Shown: positions 8,910-18,068 of the stretch, piece after piece
Layout of the letters: the number at the start of each line of letters is the position of its first letter
Numbering within the stretch: the first letter of the stretch is position 1
Source: Pseudoalteromonas fuliginea
Lineage (GTDB): Bacteria; Pseudomonadota; Gammaproteobacteria; Enterobacterales; Alteromonadaceae
DNA length: 46,978 nucleotides
NCBI RefSeq assembly: GCF_000690055.1
Contig: NZ_JJNZ01000018.1
Coordinates: 1-46,978 of the forward strand
Direction of reading: 5' to 3'
Made by a program: the position numbers and the translations under genes
The notes under the pieces: generated by a model
Told to the model about the DNA's origin: nothing
What the model saw: the letters and a program-made list of their open reading frames with translations, nothing else
Database searches by the model: none

Positions 8910-9054
8910 CCCCTAAAATTCTGAAAAACTTAAGTGAGAGCCCCAGCACTCAATATTAAAAAAACTTAATTACTGACAAGTCACCAAAAGAAGTATCTAT
9001 ATGCCTACCTGTTTGCTCCCACGCACGTAGTACTACCATGAGTTTTTTGTTACT

Positions 9055-9702
9055 TTAAGTCCAAGAAATACCACCGCCGTATGCCGCTACTTTTTCACCG
9101 CCCGAATCTTTTAACCCCAGCCCAGGGTCTGTATTTCGAATATTTCCCTTACCTACTTTGTATTCAGCAAATACGTGAACATTATGCGGCAACGAAAATG
9201 ATAAAAGCGAGCCAATACTCGCCCCGTACGAATTAGAAATTAACTTAGTGACCTGTGGTGCAGACGAATTTAAAAAATCAGCCTGAAACACAATATTATC
9301 TTTATTCTCAAGAGATGCATGCTTGAAAGACCACGTGCCAACAACACTTAACGACAAGTCAAATTTGCTACTTAGCTTTGGTCTATTAAGAAAAAAATGC
9401 TCAAACAAAGACTTTTTATTATTAAAGATATAAAAGTTGTGTTGGCCAGATAGCTCAAACTTGGTTGAACGTGTATTTTGCGAGAAAATTTGATCCGTTT
9501 GATTGCCGCATAAATTGCTAGCCGTGCCTTGCAGCCCTTCAAGCGCTTGATAGTTAAAAGTGATGTTAGAATTTTTAAATTTTCTATAAGAAAGCAGTAT
9601 ATCTTGTGTTTTTGTTTCAACATCATCTTCAAAAATATCGGCTGAATAACCAATTTCAATGTCGTTAATAGCAAAAAAACGCCCAGCCAAATCATCGTAT
9701 AG
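9055..9702 (-). pseudogene. 5'-truncated outer-membrane beta-barrel-like gene
   Basis: About 216 codons remain open from just after a TAA at 9703-9705, with no ATG at the head; a TTG at 9688-9690 is the only candidate. The product is beta-rich with alternating polar and aromatic residues: DIEIGYSADIF, HVFAEYKVGKGN and a terminal YGGGISW. This suits the C-terminal strands of an outer-membrane barrel. It has no signal peptide, which such a protein needs. Only 42 bp separate the open frame from acpH, so the 5' part seems deleted. A hydrophobic peptide (MIWLGVFLLLTTLKL) can be read in another frame just here, so a frameshift is an alternative. Confidence 0.5.
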
Positions 9703-9744
9703 TTATGCGTACTGACTTTAAATAAAGCTCTTTATCTAACTTTT

Positions 9745-10332
9745 TTAACTGCTTTCAAAACCAGACTTACTTACATGCTTAATTAGCTCCGGAAAAAACG
9801 CTAGAAACACGCCTTCTAATTCATCGTAGTTACGCGCTATATCATCAGCCGCACCCGAAAAAGTGTTAGTAAAACGAATACGCTTGGCAATATTATCAAG
9901 TGCTAGCCCTATTCCATCAATGGTTTCGTATTCTTTAAACCAATCGTTTTTAGTCATACTTGTTACAACATGCTGCATACACGTTGGCATAACAGGTATG
10001 CGCTGATTTAAAAGCTGGTAGCTGGTGTACTTAAACTCACTTAAAGATTGCTTGCTAAAGTGTTGCCAATGCACAATTAAAAAGTGATCAAACACCACAT
10101 CAATAGCCACACCAGCAAATCGCTTACGCTCGGGTGAAAAGTACTGCTTGGCGTGTTTAACTAAAGGATGGGAGTCGGTAAATTTATCGACTAAATAGTG
10201 GTTATCGAGCCCATTTTTAACCGTGCTTGGTAAGTGTTCTACATGCCTTTTACCACCAAAGTCGCCCAATAAGTTCCCAAAGTGAGAATCGGCTGTAGGC
10301 TGTGCTAAATAAAGGTGAGCTAAATAATTCAA
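9745..10332 (-). CDS. acpH: Acyl carrier protein phosphodiesterase (ACP hydrolyase)
   Basis: This 195-aa protein begins with MNYLAHLYLA and GNLLGDF, the N-terminal mark of the AcpH (DUF479) family. It continues with HYLVDKFTDSHP and AGVAIDVVFDHFLIVHW, which supply the His/Asp residues of the metal-dependent HD-like site. AcpH removes the 4'-phosphopantetheine group from holo-ACP, giving apo-ACP. The length equals that of the E. coli enzyme (about 193 aa). It is monocistronic, with a terminator upstream that ends the neighbouring stress gene. Confidence 0.92.
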   Translation of the reverse strand: MNYLAHLYLAQPTADSHFGNLLGDFGGKRHVEHLPSTVKNGLDNHYLVDKFTDSHPLVKHAKQYFSPERKRFAGVAIDVVFDHFLIVHWQHFSKQSLSEFKYTSYQLLNQRIPVMPTCMQHVVTSMTKNDWFKEYETIDGIGLALDNIAKRIRFTNTFSGAADDIARNYDELEGVFLAFFPELIKHVSKSGFESS

Positions 10333-10420
10333 AGTGTTCTCGGGTTTGGTATTAATAATAACTTAATTGTAAGCGCTACTTAAAGTGAGATTTATGCCTA
10401 ATCAAAAGCAAAATAGCATA

Positions 10421-10449
10421 AAAAAGGTGAAACTAAGTTTCACCTTTTT
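10421..10449 (-). terminator. Rho-independent terminator of the glycine-rich stress-type gene
   Basis: AAAAAGGTGAAAC (10421-10433) and GTTTCACCTTTTT (10437-10449) form a 13-bp stem with a 3-nt loop and T-runs on both strands. It lies 29 bp after the stop of the minus-strand gene 10478-10972. Confidence 0.85.
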
Positions 10450-10477
10450 TATTAATTTTGAAACTAATTAATTAGCA

Positions 10478-10972
10478 TTACGCTGTAGAAACATTACTTG
10501 CGCCTGCATTATTAAGTATTTCTTCAATAGCGTTTTTGTTGTCACTATCGTACTTAATACCAATTAATATAGAGCCTTTTTCAATGGCATCTTCGTAATA
10601 CTTAATTTCATGCTCAGGGATAAACGCACCAACTGCGGCCCCTAAAGTACCACCTACTGCAGCGCCTGCGCCACCAGCAGCAAATGCAGCGACTAATGGA
10701 CCGGCAACTAATAAGCCTGTACCACCTGTTGCTACAGTCCCTACGGCAGTAAACCCTCCAATAATTGCAGCAAGAATACCACCTGAAGCCGCGCCTATAA
10801 TGCCGCCCTCGGCAGCTTTAGTACCTTCGTCTACAGCAAAATCTTCCTTTGCGTATGAGTCGTTGGCTACAATGCTTATGTCAGCTTCGTTGATACCTAA
10901 AGCTTCTAATCTGTAAATTGCGAGTGTTGCTTGTGATGCACTTTCGAATAACCCAGTAATAACGGTACTCAT
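10478..10972 (-). CDS. General-stress-type protein with YflT-like domain and Gly/Ala-rich membrane segment
   Basis: In this 164-aa protein the N-terminal part (about 1-50, TVITGLFESASQATLAIYRLEALGI, ISIVAND) resembles the YflT/general stress protein 17M domain. The centre (about 55-115) is strongly Gly/Ala-rich with GxxxG spacing, resembling a helical hairpin inserted in or lying on the membrane. The C-terminus (about 118-164, EHEIKYYEDAIEKGSILIGI) repeats an alpha/beta pattern. Such proteins are often induced by stress, but the function is unknown. It is monocistronic with its own terminator. Confidence 0.8.
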   Translation of the reverse strand: MSTVITGLFESASQATLAIYRLEALGINEADISIVANDSYAKEDFAVDEGTKAAEGGIIGAASGGILAAIIGGFTAVGTVATGGTGLLVAGPLVAAFAAGGAGAAVGGTLGAAVGAFIPEHEIKYYEDAIEKGSILIGIKYDSDNKNAIEEILNNAGASNVSTA

Positions 10973-11478
10973 AATAACTCCTTTATTTATTTAAGAAAAT
11001 ACACTTACTACTGAGCAAAACTCGAACCAAATAAATTATTATTTTAAATCAATGAGATAAATTAAAATCCAGTTCTAACATTCTTATTATTAAAGTAAAA
11101 ATTACTAAATTTTGTAAAAAACTCCTACCCATATAATTACACTCATCAACAAGTAGTGCGCGTTTTTATATAAATAACATGAACTCTAGTTAAGTAGATC
11201 CCAGAGTTCACTTACAGCACATAAAGGTATTGATGCCCTGTGGCAAGCATGAATAGCGTAACTATAAATAAAAACGAGCTTCCAAGTCACCATGCCCTGG
11301 ACATAAGCAACTGACGAGTAATTTATTTCATGACGTTTACGTTCAAATCACTTAATTGCCTCCGGCATCAAACGTAATGATCGGGGCCAGAGAAAGCGAA
11401 GACTCCTTCCTTTTCACTGTAATCTGTACCACTGCAATCCTAGGGCGAAAAAACCTTAAACAAGGTTTTAGTCATTGC
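10973..11478. repeat. Gene-free stretch containing a degenerate copy of a dispersed repeat
   Basis: There is no credible gene here. From about 11285 (GTCACCATGCCCTGGACATAAGCAA) to about 11450 the sequence matches, with gaps, the repeats at 17278-17400 and 21545-21840. They share the ATGACGTTTACGTTCA word and, at the end, an AAACCTTAAACAAGGTTT-type hairpin. A short inverted repeat TGAACTCT/AGAGTTCA lies at 11180-11210. Confidence 0.6.
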
Positions 11479-12225
11479 CTAAATTAATTGCCCAACAAAG
11501 TTAACACTATTATGGGCTAGGATTGGAAATACCAAGCTCCCCGTTCGCTCTCTTAGCCACAGTAAAATAAAACCATAACCTCCGGTTAATAAAATAGAGG
11601 TAAACGAAAAGTACCACTCACCAGCGCTAAACATAACGCCGTGCACCAAGCCAAATAACAAAACTAAAAGTAATCCACCTATATTTATCGGCGCGCTCGC
11701 CAAACTGTATCGCTTAGATACTATTGCCAAGGAAATACAAAATAGTAAGACCCCTCTAAACATCGGTTCTTCGTCAAACCCTGGCATGGTTGCTTGATAA
11801 AGTAATGTTTCTAAATCATAGCGAGGCTCGCCACTCCAGAACCATGAAACAATGACTTGGAGAACTACAAACAAGCACAGAACAATAAAAGCAGGTTTTA
11901 AAGAACCTTCACTTTGTTTGAAAGTAAAACCAGCATCAGCAATACGAAAGCCATGTTTATATTTCGCTAAGGCTAGGATTGCACTCCCCCACAGGATAAT
12001 TACAGCTATTTTTCCTGACCAATTCCAAGACATATCAGTAAAAAATATATCCAAAGGAATTACCTCGGCGCCTCTAAATAGAGCAAAAACGTAACACGTA
12101 AAAATGCCTAATGAGATTAAAGACCACGTTATATTTATATCGACTTTATTAAATGCTTTTAATGTTAAAGCTAAAATTAAGATAGCACCGACATTTGCAA
12201 ATACGGCTATGAATGCATCTTCCAT
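11479..12225 (-). CDS. CPBP family intramembrane metalloprotease (Abi/CAAX-protease type)
   Basis: This 248-aa protein has about seven or eight membrane helices. The CPBP motifs are in order: motif 1 PGFDEEPMFRGVLL (EExxxR, near residue 158), motif 2 LVLLFGLVHG, and motif 3 PILAHNSVNFVG. These supply the Glu, His and Asn ligands of the glutamic/metal intramembrane protease fold related to Rce1. The substrates are unknown. I chose ATG 12225 because AGAGGT lies just before it; an upstream in-frame start at 12318 would add a polar, Asn/Lys-rich stretch without a good ribosome site. Monocistronic. Confidence 0.87.
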   Translation of the reverse strand: MEDAFIAVFANVGAILILALTLKAFNKVDINITWSLISLGIFTCYVFALFRGAEVIPLDIFFTDMSWNWSGKIAVIILWGSAILALAKYKHGFRIADAGFTFKQSEGSLKPAFIVLCLFVVLQVIVSWFWSGEPRYDLETLLYQATMPGFDEEPMFRGVLLFCISLAIVSKRYSLASAPINIGGLLLVLLFGLVHGVMFSAGEWYFSFTSILLTGGYGFILLWLRERTGSLVFPILAHNSVNFVGQLI

Positions 12226-12466
12226 GTATACCTCTTTAGTAAGAGCGCATTGCTTCTTACTTTTATTATTGTTTAAGTAGTTTCTAATACTAATCCTAAA
12301 TTGGATATTATTAAACAACTACTTAGTTAGTAAAGTAGCCTTAGGCTTCATAAATTACAGAGGCGTATTTGGAGAGCTTTTGTAAACGCAGTAAACTTTG
12401 AATAAAATTTTATACCTTGAGCGAAACACTTAAGCACTGGCGGTAGAATCCGCTTATTGAGCTATC

Positions 12467-12555
12467 ACCCAACGCATCGGCAAACTATGCGCCAACAACG
12501 AATAACATTCACATTTATCTATAGCTCTGTTTGTTACATTAGCTATGCGTTGGGT
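12467..12555. repeat. Imperfect palindrome with 11-bp perfect ends (attC-like or MITE-like)
   Basis: ACCCAACGCAT (12467-12477) and ATGCGTTGGGT (12545-12555) are perfect inverted repeats enclosing 67 bp with weak internal pairing. The outer heptamers fit the integron attC consensus (RYYYAAC / GTTRRRY). There is no integrase or cassette layout around it, so the attC reading is weak. The rest of 12226-12658 contains only the promoter below. Confidence 0.4.
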
Positions 12556-12581
12556 TTCGTTTAACTCAAATCAACCTACGG

Positions 12582-12611
12582 TTGTTGCTTGCCTACAAGC
12601 TTGCGTATAAT
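12582..12611 (+). promoter_or_regulatory. Sigma70-type promoter for the 102-aa gene
   Basis: TTGTTG (12582-12587), an 18-bp spacer and a perfect TATAAT (12606-12611) precede the gene that starts at 12659, leaving a leader of about 40 nt. Confidence 0.6.
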
Positions 12612-12658
12612 GCCCCCATTCCGGCTGCATTTTTTAGCCGCTAACTTGGATTTTAATA

Positions 12659-12967
12659 ATGAAAAAACTCTCTGCGGTGCAAATAAAACAGCAAGCACTT
12701 GTACTTAATACAGCTGAAAAATTAGAAGAACTAGGCCGCGCTGAGCTCCCAGGCATGCTGCAATGCTGGTTTGATGTTCAATATCATTTATTTCCAAGTT
12801 CACTACTTTTGTGTTTTCAGTTTGAAAGCGAGCAAGCCTTAGCGGCCGCAGAGCCAAATTTATTAAAATGGCAAAAACGCTTAAGTGGCGAAATGCTTAA
12901 AAAAGGCGTTATTTTAAAAGATATGCGCAAGCATTTAATATTTACGCTCAAAGGGCCTGATGACTAA
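12659..12967 (+). CDS. Small hypothetical protein, 102 aa
   Basis: Not assigned to a named family. It is a soluble, mainly helical protein without signal or membrane segment. The N-terminus is Lys/Gln-rich (MKKLSAVQIKQQA), the middle has LPGMLQCWFDVQYHLFPSSLLLCFQF, and the C-terminus is basic with MRKHLIFTLKGPDD. The strong promoter just upstream, normal codon use and compact length support a real gene. The ATG follows TTTTAATA with only a weak GGA site. It is convergent with the YdjM-type gene. Confidence 0.7.
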   Translation: MKKLSAVQIKQQALVLNTAEKLEELGRAELPGMLQCWFDVQYHLFPSSLLLCFQFESEQALAAAEPNLLKWQKRLSGEMLKKGVILKDMRKHLIFTLKGPDD

Positions 12968-13039
12968 ATTAGGCTTAGGTAATAGTGAGCAATCCCAACT
13001 AAAACCCATGATTAAAAAAGTGGATACTGCCACGCTCGT

Positions 13040-14041
13040 TTATAAATCGATATTTGGATCTGTAATACGAGCAAAAACCAGCTTAAGCTTATCTAGCGGC
13101 AATCGATTACTGAGCTTCTGATATTGCCCTGGGATCAACTGCTGATCTTTTTGTTCAGCAACCACAAATGAAAATACATAGTTGCCCTCTACCCCCATTC
13201 TTAAATCACTAATAACAACCTGTTCATTTTGTTGATAAACACCGTAAAGCCCTTTGGTAAATCGTTTTAATAACACGATCTGCTTTGCATCATTGAGCTT
13301 AGTTAGCAACGCGTTTTCTGTAGGGTAAAATTGAATATCAACGTTTTTAACTTCATCAAACACAGATACATAAATCTCATAATGACCTTGCTTAGTAATA
13401 GCCACAGCGCGCCACAGCAAAGTATTAAGCGGAGTCGGCGTGCTTTCAAAATGTGAGAATGTGATATTTTTTTGATTCAGCGCCTGATAAATTTTACTAT
13501 TAATGTGGTATTTAGCCGCAAAGCCCCAAATTAAATACAACGAACTAATGACTAACGCGCTCGTGTTTATAAGTTGTGCATGCGGTCGCATACGTGCAAA
13601 ACACAGCGCTATACAAGACAACACAAGAGGCAAAGTATACGCAGGGTCAATAATAAATATACTCGAAATACTAAAAGGATATGTCGACAACGGCCATAAC
13701 AACTGCGTACCGTAAACGGTAAAATTATCGAGTAATGAATGCGTACTTAAAATTAAAAAAATGCCAGCCGACCAACGCGTCATCGTTATACATTTAGCCC
13801 AATTCATTTTGAGTAAAAGCCACGCAAATAAGGGGCTCAATAACAGCTGTATAAACAAAGAATGACTAAAGCTACGATGATAAACAAAATTTTCAACATC
13901 GCCACCAAAATTAATTAGCACATCTAAATCTGGTAAAGTGCCAAACGCCGCCCCAATTAATAAAGATTTGCGACCTAATTTACTGCCCAATGTTGCATAA
14001 GCAACTGCACTGCCAAGCACCACTTGTGTGAGTGAATCCAA
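13040..14041 (-). CDS. YdjM/YbcI-type inner-membrane metal-dependent hydrolase
   Basis: This 333-aa protein has an N-terminal half (about 1-180) of the DUF457/YdjM family: MDSLTQVVLGSAVAYATLG, GTLPDLDVL, YHRSFSHSLFIQ and STHSLLDNFTVYGTQLLWP. It contains the paired Asp and His residues thought to bind metal within four to five membrane helices. The C-terminal half (about 190-333) is soluble and variable. E. coli YdjM is LexA-controlled; I see no clear LexA box here. An ATTATA (14078-14083), read as TATAAT on the minus strand, may be its -10 box. Substrate unknown. Confidence 0.85.
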   Translation of the reverse strand: MDSLTQVVLGSAVAYATLGSKLGRKSLLIGAAFGTLPDLDVLINFGGDVENFVYHRSFSHSLFIQLLLSPLFAWLLLKMNWAKCITMTRWSAGIFLILSTHSLLDNFTVYGTQLLWPLSTYPFSISSIFIIDPAYTLPLVLSCIALCFARMRPHAQLINTSALVISSLYLIWGFAAKYHINSKIYQALNQKNITFSHFESTPTPLNTLLWRAVAITKQGHYEIYVSVFDEVKNVDIQFYPTENALLTKLNDAKQIVLLKRFTKGLYGVYQQNEQVVISDLRMGVEGNYVFSFVVAEQKDQQLIPGQYQKLSNRLPLDKLKLVFARITDPNIDL

Positions 14042-14426
14042 TTAAATCCCCTTTTTTCAAATCAATTAAAGCACGCATTATAATGTACTGCTTCGCAGGC
14101 TCTGTCGATCTTAAAAAATAGACACTTGTTGGGTTTGGTAAAATATACATTAGCGAGAAAGACGCAAAGTGAGACCCCTCAAGCGACTCATTATCTATTG
14201 CATCGTGTTTGGATTAGTAATTAAAAAACACTAAATCACTGCGTTATAAAATGAAAAAGGCAAGATACAAAAAGCTCAAGGTGGCATTTTGGCGATAAAT
14301 TTGGAGTAGTAAGATTTACCTCGTTTAAATTTGTAAGCCCTGAATACGTATGTAATGGGTATCTATCGCACCACCTGAACAGTAACATAATTATAACGTA
14401 TATTTAACGAGCGATGATTTTTATCT
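14042..14426. other. 385-bp intergenic region between divergent genes
   Basis: It holds the presumed promoters of the divergent YdjM-type gene and acyltransferase gene. I see no gene, RNA or firm repeat in it. Confidence 0.5.
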
Positions 14427-15470
14427 ATGTCTTCATATATTTCTCATTTACAAGCCTTTAGAGGCATTGCGATTTTAAGTATTGTCGCAGCACATGCGTG
14501 GTCATTTGCTATTTTTTGGACTGGCGATTTAGATTCCCTCGGTTTAAAAACGCTTTTTTACTCAACTGAACTATTGTTTCACGGCAGCACACTATACTTC
14601 GCCATTATTTCGGGATTACTTTTCAGCAAAATTTTACAGAATAAAGGGTGGATTTCATTTTATAAGAGTAAAATACTAAATGTTGTTTTACCCTATGTTG
14701 CCGCAAGCACAATAGCGACAGCTGTGTACTGGCAATATTATCTTGCTGATGGTGCAGCAACCGATATATCGTTTATTATCACAGTCGCCACAAACCTAGT
14801 ATCCGGAACCGCAGCTATTCAATTTTGGTACATCCCGATTTTATTAGTACTTTTCATATTGACACCATTGCTAGATTTTGTGAATAAACGCACACCAAAG
14901 CTGATGTTTTTTCTTGCATGCGTGCCCTTGGTTATATCCCGCAGCGCCTTTCCTGATTTTCTAAGCATGCAGAGTTTGGTGTATTTTTGTGGTGCATATT
15001 GTTTCGGAATGATAATAGGGAGTCATTACGAAAAGACAATGGCTAAGGTCAATCAATATAAAACGTGGTTAATCACTTTTATTGCCTTGATCAGCGCAGC
15101 CATCCTTACCCAATATATTAATGAATATAAAGTAGATGGGTGGTATTCATCTCGACAAACTCTTTTCTACATTCAAAAAATATTAGCTTGTTTACTACTC
15201 TTAAAGTGGCTTCAAAATATTGAAACACGTCTACCCAAAACCATATGCAACATTGGTGAATATTCGTTTTCTATTTATTTTTACCATGTTTTCTTCGTTG
15301 GTTTTCTAATTATGGGCCTGCAAGACTATATTCAAAGTCATCGAGATGCTTTCATTATCGGCTTATTAGGTATTGCAAATATGATTGTTGGTGTCGGTGC
15401 AACGATGGCCTTCGCATGGCTAATAAAGAAACCAATAGGGCGACACTCACGAAAGCTAATCGGCACCTAA
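14427..15470 (+). CDS. Acyltransferase family 3 (OafA/YrhL-type) membrane protein
   Basis: This 347-aa protein has about ten membrane helices. The N-terminal words LQAFRGIAILSIVAAHAW carry the Arg and His typical of acyltransferase_3, and LFHGSTLYFAIISGLLFSKIL is the second conserved block. Members move acetyl or other acyl groups across or at the inner membrane onto sugars of lipopolysaccharide, capsule or small molecules. The FxIYFYHVFF segment near residue 285 is also usual. It stands alone with no glycan cluster nearby, so the acceptor cannot be named. Confidence 0.87.
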   Translation: MSSYISHLQAFRGIAILSIVAAHAWSFAIFWTGDLDSLGLKTLFYSTELLFHGSTLYFAIISGLLFSKILQNKGWISFYKSKILNVVLPYVAASTIATAVYWQYYLADGAATDISFIITVATNLVSGTAAIQFWYIPILLVLFILTPLLDFVNKRTPKLMFFLACVPLVISRSAFPDFLSMQSLVYFCGAYCFGMIIGSHYEKTMAKVNQYKTWLITFIALISAAILTQYINEYKVDGWYSSRQTLFYIQKILACLLLLKWLQNIETRLPKTICNIGEYSFSIYFYHVFFVGFLIMGLQDYIQSHRDAFIIGLLGIANMIVGVGATMAFAWLIKKPIGRHSRKLIGT

Positions 15471-15707
15471 CGTATTGGTACAATTAAATAAGGGTTGTGG
15501 TGAGTACTTGTCGTTCGGATAAAAATGTGGGGTTCCTCAAGGTTTGGTCCTTTTGGATTTCAAGTAAAAAATTTGTCATGCCAAACACCGCCTACTAAAA
15601 AAGTAACTTAACAGTAAAGTGGAGTGCTTATGTTACGGTGCCATTAATTGAGAGCATGGTGTTATCCAATAAACCTTCATAACTATTAAAAGAAAAAATA
15701 TCATAAT

Positions 15708-15735
15708 TTATAAGGCCACAAATGTGGCCTTATAA
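15708..15735 (-). terminator. Hairpin terminator after the lipoprotein gene
   Basis: TTATAAGGCCACA (15708-15720) and TGTGGCCTTATAA (15723-15735) form a perfect 13-bp stem 20 bp after the minus-strand stop at 15756. The loop is very tight and the U-tract is poor. Confidence 0.6.
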
Positions 15736-15755
15736 TACAAAATTAAACGTAATTA

Positions 15756-17066
15756 TTAATCTAATTCAGCATTTAAAAATACATATACGTAATTACTAAA
15801 TTCAGGCTTAGTTAAATGCCCGCCTTCAGTAATCGTATCTAAAAGCTTTGCATAACTGTTTGCATCAGTTGCATTACCTGCGTAACCAAACAGAAATAAT
15901 GTGAGTTCTTCTAATATAACTTCATCAGTAGGTTCAGGAAACACAGTACCAAAAGATAAATCTGGAATTTGACCGCTTATGCCACCTCTTATTGTCCAAT
16001 CAAATCGGCTTTCTGCTTCATCATCAACCAAAAAGCTGTAATCCCATACTGCTCTTGCAAATCGGCTATCAACATTACTAAAATCAAAGCTTGAATCATT
16101 GCTTTCAGTAAATTGAAGTAAACTGAATCCTAAGTCTTCGGTTATAGTAGGTAGCTCTGTCAACTCATAACTACCATCTGAATCTACACTACTTCGAGCA
16201 TAACTATGCATGTCGATTCGGGCACCATCAACTCTTGTTGGCTCAACCGATGAATCTGTTTGTACATAAAAGTTATGCTCAGTCACCGTTGGGAAAACAA
16301 ATAGCGGTTCAGGGGAGTTAATGTATGTAAACTGTACAAACTCATAGGAATTTATATCTTCTATATACCCTCGAGTACTAACAGAAGCTGCATTAAAACT
16401 GCCTTGATTAGCCACCTCCACACCATCATGGCTAAAATCTGTATCCGTTATTTTTATCACAGACGCATTTTGCGGAACTTCAATAACAGCCACTTTAGCG
16501 TCATTTGAAAAGTAAGATTTTGCGGTAAGGTAAAGGTTTTCTGTCGTTGGGCAAATAAAAACAGAATCTGAAATTTCTGAGCCTTCGTATTGATACACCC
16601 TGTAATCATTAGGTATTGTATTTAGTTCAGATGTATCTATGCTCACTGCGCGACAACCACAGCTTTCGCTAAACTTATTAAAATGGTATTTACCTAAATT
16701 AGTTCTATTTTCAATATCAAGCTCTGTAAATATGTGCGTATAAGCACCATCGGCTTCATCAACAACATCACCCAGTACTGATACATGTTTTGTACCAGAA
16801 GGTAGTTCACCTGAAAAACTACCTTGGGCGTCGGTTTTAACAGAGCCGATAGCATCACCATCATCATTGTGAAATACCACATCAGTTTGATACGCAGAAT
16901 CGGTTCCACACTGGCGAGTTAATGTTTGTAATGAAATGGTTTGAAGCTGAGCAGTGCTGCCGCCATTTGATGAGCTTACAGAGTTCCCCTCTGATGAAGA
17001 GCCGCCACATGCGCTGAGCGTTAAAGAAAGTGCAATAGCGAGTGGGGTAAGTATAAATTTATTCAT
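15756..17066 (-). CDS. Predicted lipoprotein of unknown function, 436 aa
   Basis: A lipoprotein signal (MNKFILTPLAIALSLTLSAC) places the lipidated Cys at residue 20, followed by a Gly/Ser-rich linker. Residues about 50-110 resemble a small beta-sandwich regulatory fold: VVFHNDDGDAIGSVKTDAQG, with the D-x-G-S-F pattern of carboxypeptidase-like domains. The remainder is beta-rich, acidic and not recognised. Cys pairs are near residues 50 and 125 (SCGC). I chose ATG 17066 because it gives a standard signal peptide; ATG 17099 would add 11 polar residues. Probably anchored to the outer membrane. Monocistronic. Confidence 0.78.
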   Translation of the reverse strand: MNKFILTPLAIALSLTLSACGGSSSEGNSVSSSNGGSTAQLQTISLQTLTRQCGTDSAYQTDVVFHNDDGDAIGSVKTDAQGSFSGELPSGTKHVSVLGDVVDEADGAYTHIFTELDIENRTNLGKYHFNKFSESCGCRAVSIDTSELNTIPNDYRVYQYEGSEISDSVFICPTTENLYLTAKSYFSNDAKVAVIEVPQNASVIKITDTDFSHDGVEVANQGSFNAASVSTRGYIEDINSYEFVQFTYINSPEPLFVFPTVTEHNFYVQTDSSVEPTRVDGARIDMHSYARSSVDSDGSYELTELPTITEDLGFSLLQFTESNDSSFDFSNVDSRFARAVWDYSFLVDDEAESRFDWTIRGGISGQIPDLSFGTVFPEPTDEVILEELTLFLFGYAGNATDANSYAKLLDTITEGGHLTKPEFSNYVYVFLNAELD

Positions 17067-17277
17067 TCTTATTAGTCCATTATGTTTATTCCATTTCATT
17101 ATCTCAATTTAAATAGGTCAAAAACAGGTTAGCAAGTAACTAAATTGAAATGATTTGTAAACAAAAATAAAACATACACCTCACAAATAAAACCAACAAA
17201 TAGTCATCCCTGCAAAGTTAAACATTTATTAAAACTAAAGTTACTCGCTAAAACCTAGAATACAGAAGAATGCTAAG

Positions 17278-17400
17278 TGTCAGGTCTTGTTTCTGCCAAG
17301 ACCAAAACAAGTATCACGTTTAACACCTTTCCCCGTCACCATGCCCTGAAAATAGGCAAGCATGGATATGTTTTCACGGCGTTATTACCCAGCACACAGT
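17278..17400. repeat. Copy of dispersed repeat family (same as 11285 and 21545)
   Basis: The words CTTGTTTCTGCCAAGACC, CACGTTTAACACC and TTCCCCGTCACC-ATGCCCTGAAAATA recur, with small changes, at 21550-21630 and in part at 11290. Short ORFs reading through it differ between copies, so it is not a conserved gene. 17067-17277 upstream is AT-rich and shows nothing else. Confidence 0.65.
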
Positions 17401-17556
17401 GCATATTCACACCAATCGACGCCATTACTAGGTGCGTAGTCATATTTAAATTGAGTTTAAATAATAAGAACACTTGGTTTTTGAATAAAAAGATCAAGAA
17501 AACACAGCTGCCTGCTTAACCGGAACTTTCTAATGGGTGCCCCTTTGATTTTTCTA
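17399..17556 (+). repeat. Direct repeat copy 1 (about 155 bp), paired with 19219-19375
   Basis: From GTGCATATTCACACCAATCG to GGGTGCCCCTTTGATTTT this copy matches 19219-19375 with only a handful of differences. The two copies are direct and enclose 1.6 kb that holds a small membrane-protein gene and broken IS genes. They may be ends of a former insertion sequence or a site of recombination. Confidence 0.8.
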
Positions 17557-17569
17557 TCGGCTAAAGTAA

Positions 17570-17920
17570 TTATTCACAAAATAATATAGGTAAAAAAATT
17601 AAAAGTACGCAAAGCATAAAAATTGCAAAATACACTTTAAATAGTATGGAGACTTGAGCTGGTACCTTGTTTCTATCATTTAATAAATTATAACGTTTTG
17701 CATAACAATCAAATAAAAATACACTGCCATAATGAAGTAAACCATGGATCACCATAAAAATATTTAGGGAATAGTAACGATTTCCTGACTCTAAAATATC
17801 TTCAACCGTTCTGAGCTTTTCCCCTTTTAAATAAAAGGCTAACGGTAAAAAAATGATAAAAATGACACCTAGACCAATCCCAAATAAAAGTAAGCCAAAA
17901 AGTTCGATATCAATAGTCAC
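17570..17920 (-). CDS. Hypothetical small membrane protein, 116 aa
   Basis: Not recognised. It begins at a GTG (17918-17920) behind a weak GAAAAG site. Three membrane helices are likely: about 7-30 (LFGLLLFGIGLGVIFIIFLPLAFYL), 48-68 (YYSLNIFMVIHGLLHYGSVFLF) and 92-114. Between the first and second lies a charged loop with EKLRTVEDILESG. It sits inside the segment bounded by two direct repeats, next to transposase remnants, so it is probably cargo or a stranded gene. It may be intact. Confidence 0.6.
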   Translation of the reverse strand: MTIDIELFGLLLFGIGLGVIFIIFLPLAFYLKGEKLRTVEDILESGNRYYSLNIFMVIHGLLHYGSVFLFDCYAKRYNLLNDRNKVPAQVSILFKVYFAIFMLCVLLIFLPILFCE

Positions 17921-18068
17921 TTTTCGATCTTTTCATATAAAACCCCTCCCAATTTATCTCCTTTTCCTGAGAAATATTTTCTATCTAGCTACCCGTACCT
18001 CCTCCAACTACAATACCGCACCATAGTAAACTTGTTACTCCAGAGGGCAGACCAAAAAACCAAATGAG

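Noticed and set aside
12960..13122. A 53-codon plus-strand ORF overlapping the end of the 102-aa gene
   Set aside because: Its second half is antisense to the coding end of the YdjM-type gene and it lacks a separate ribosome site; only chance opening.
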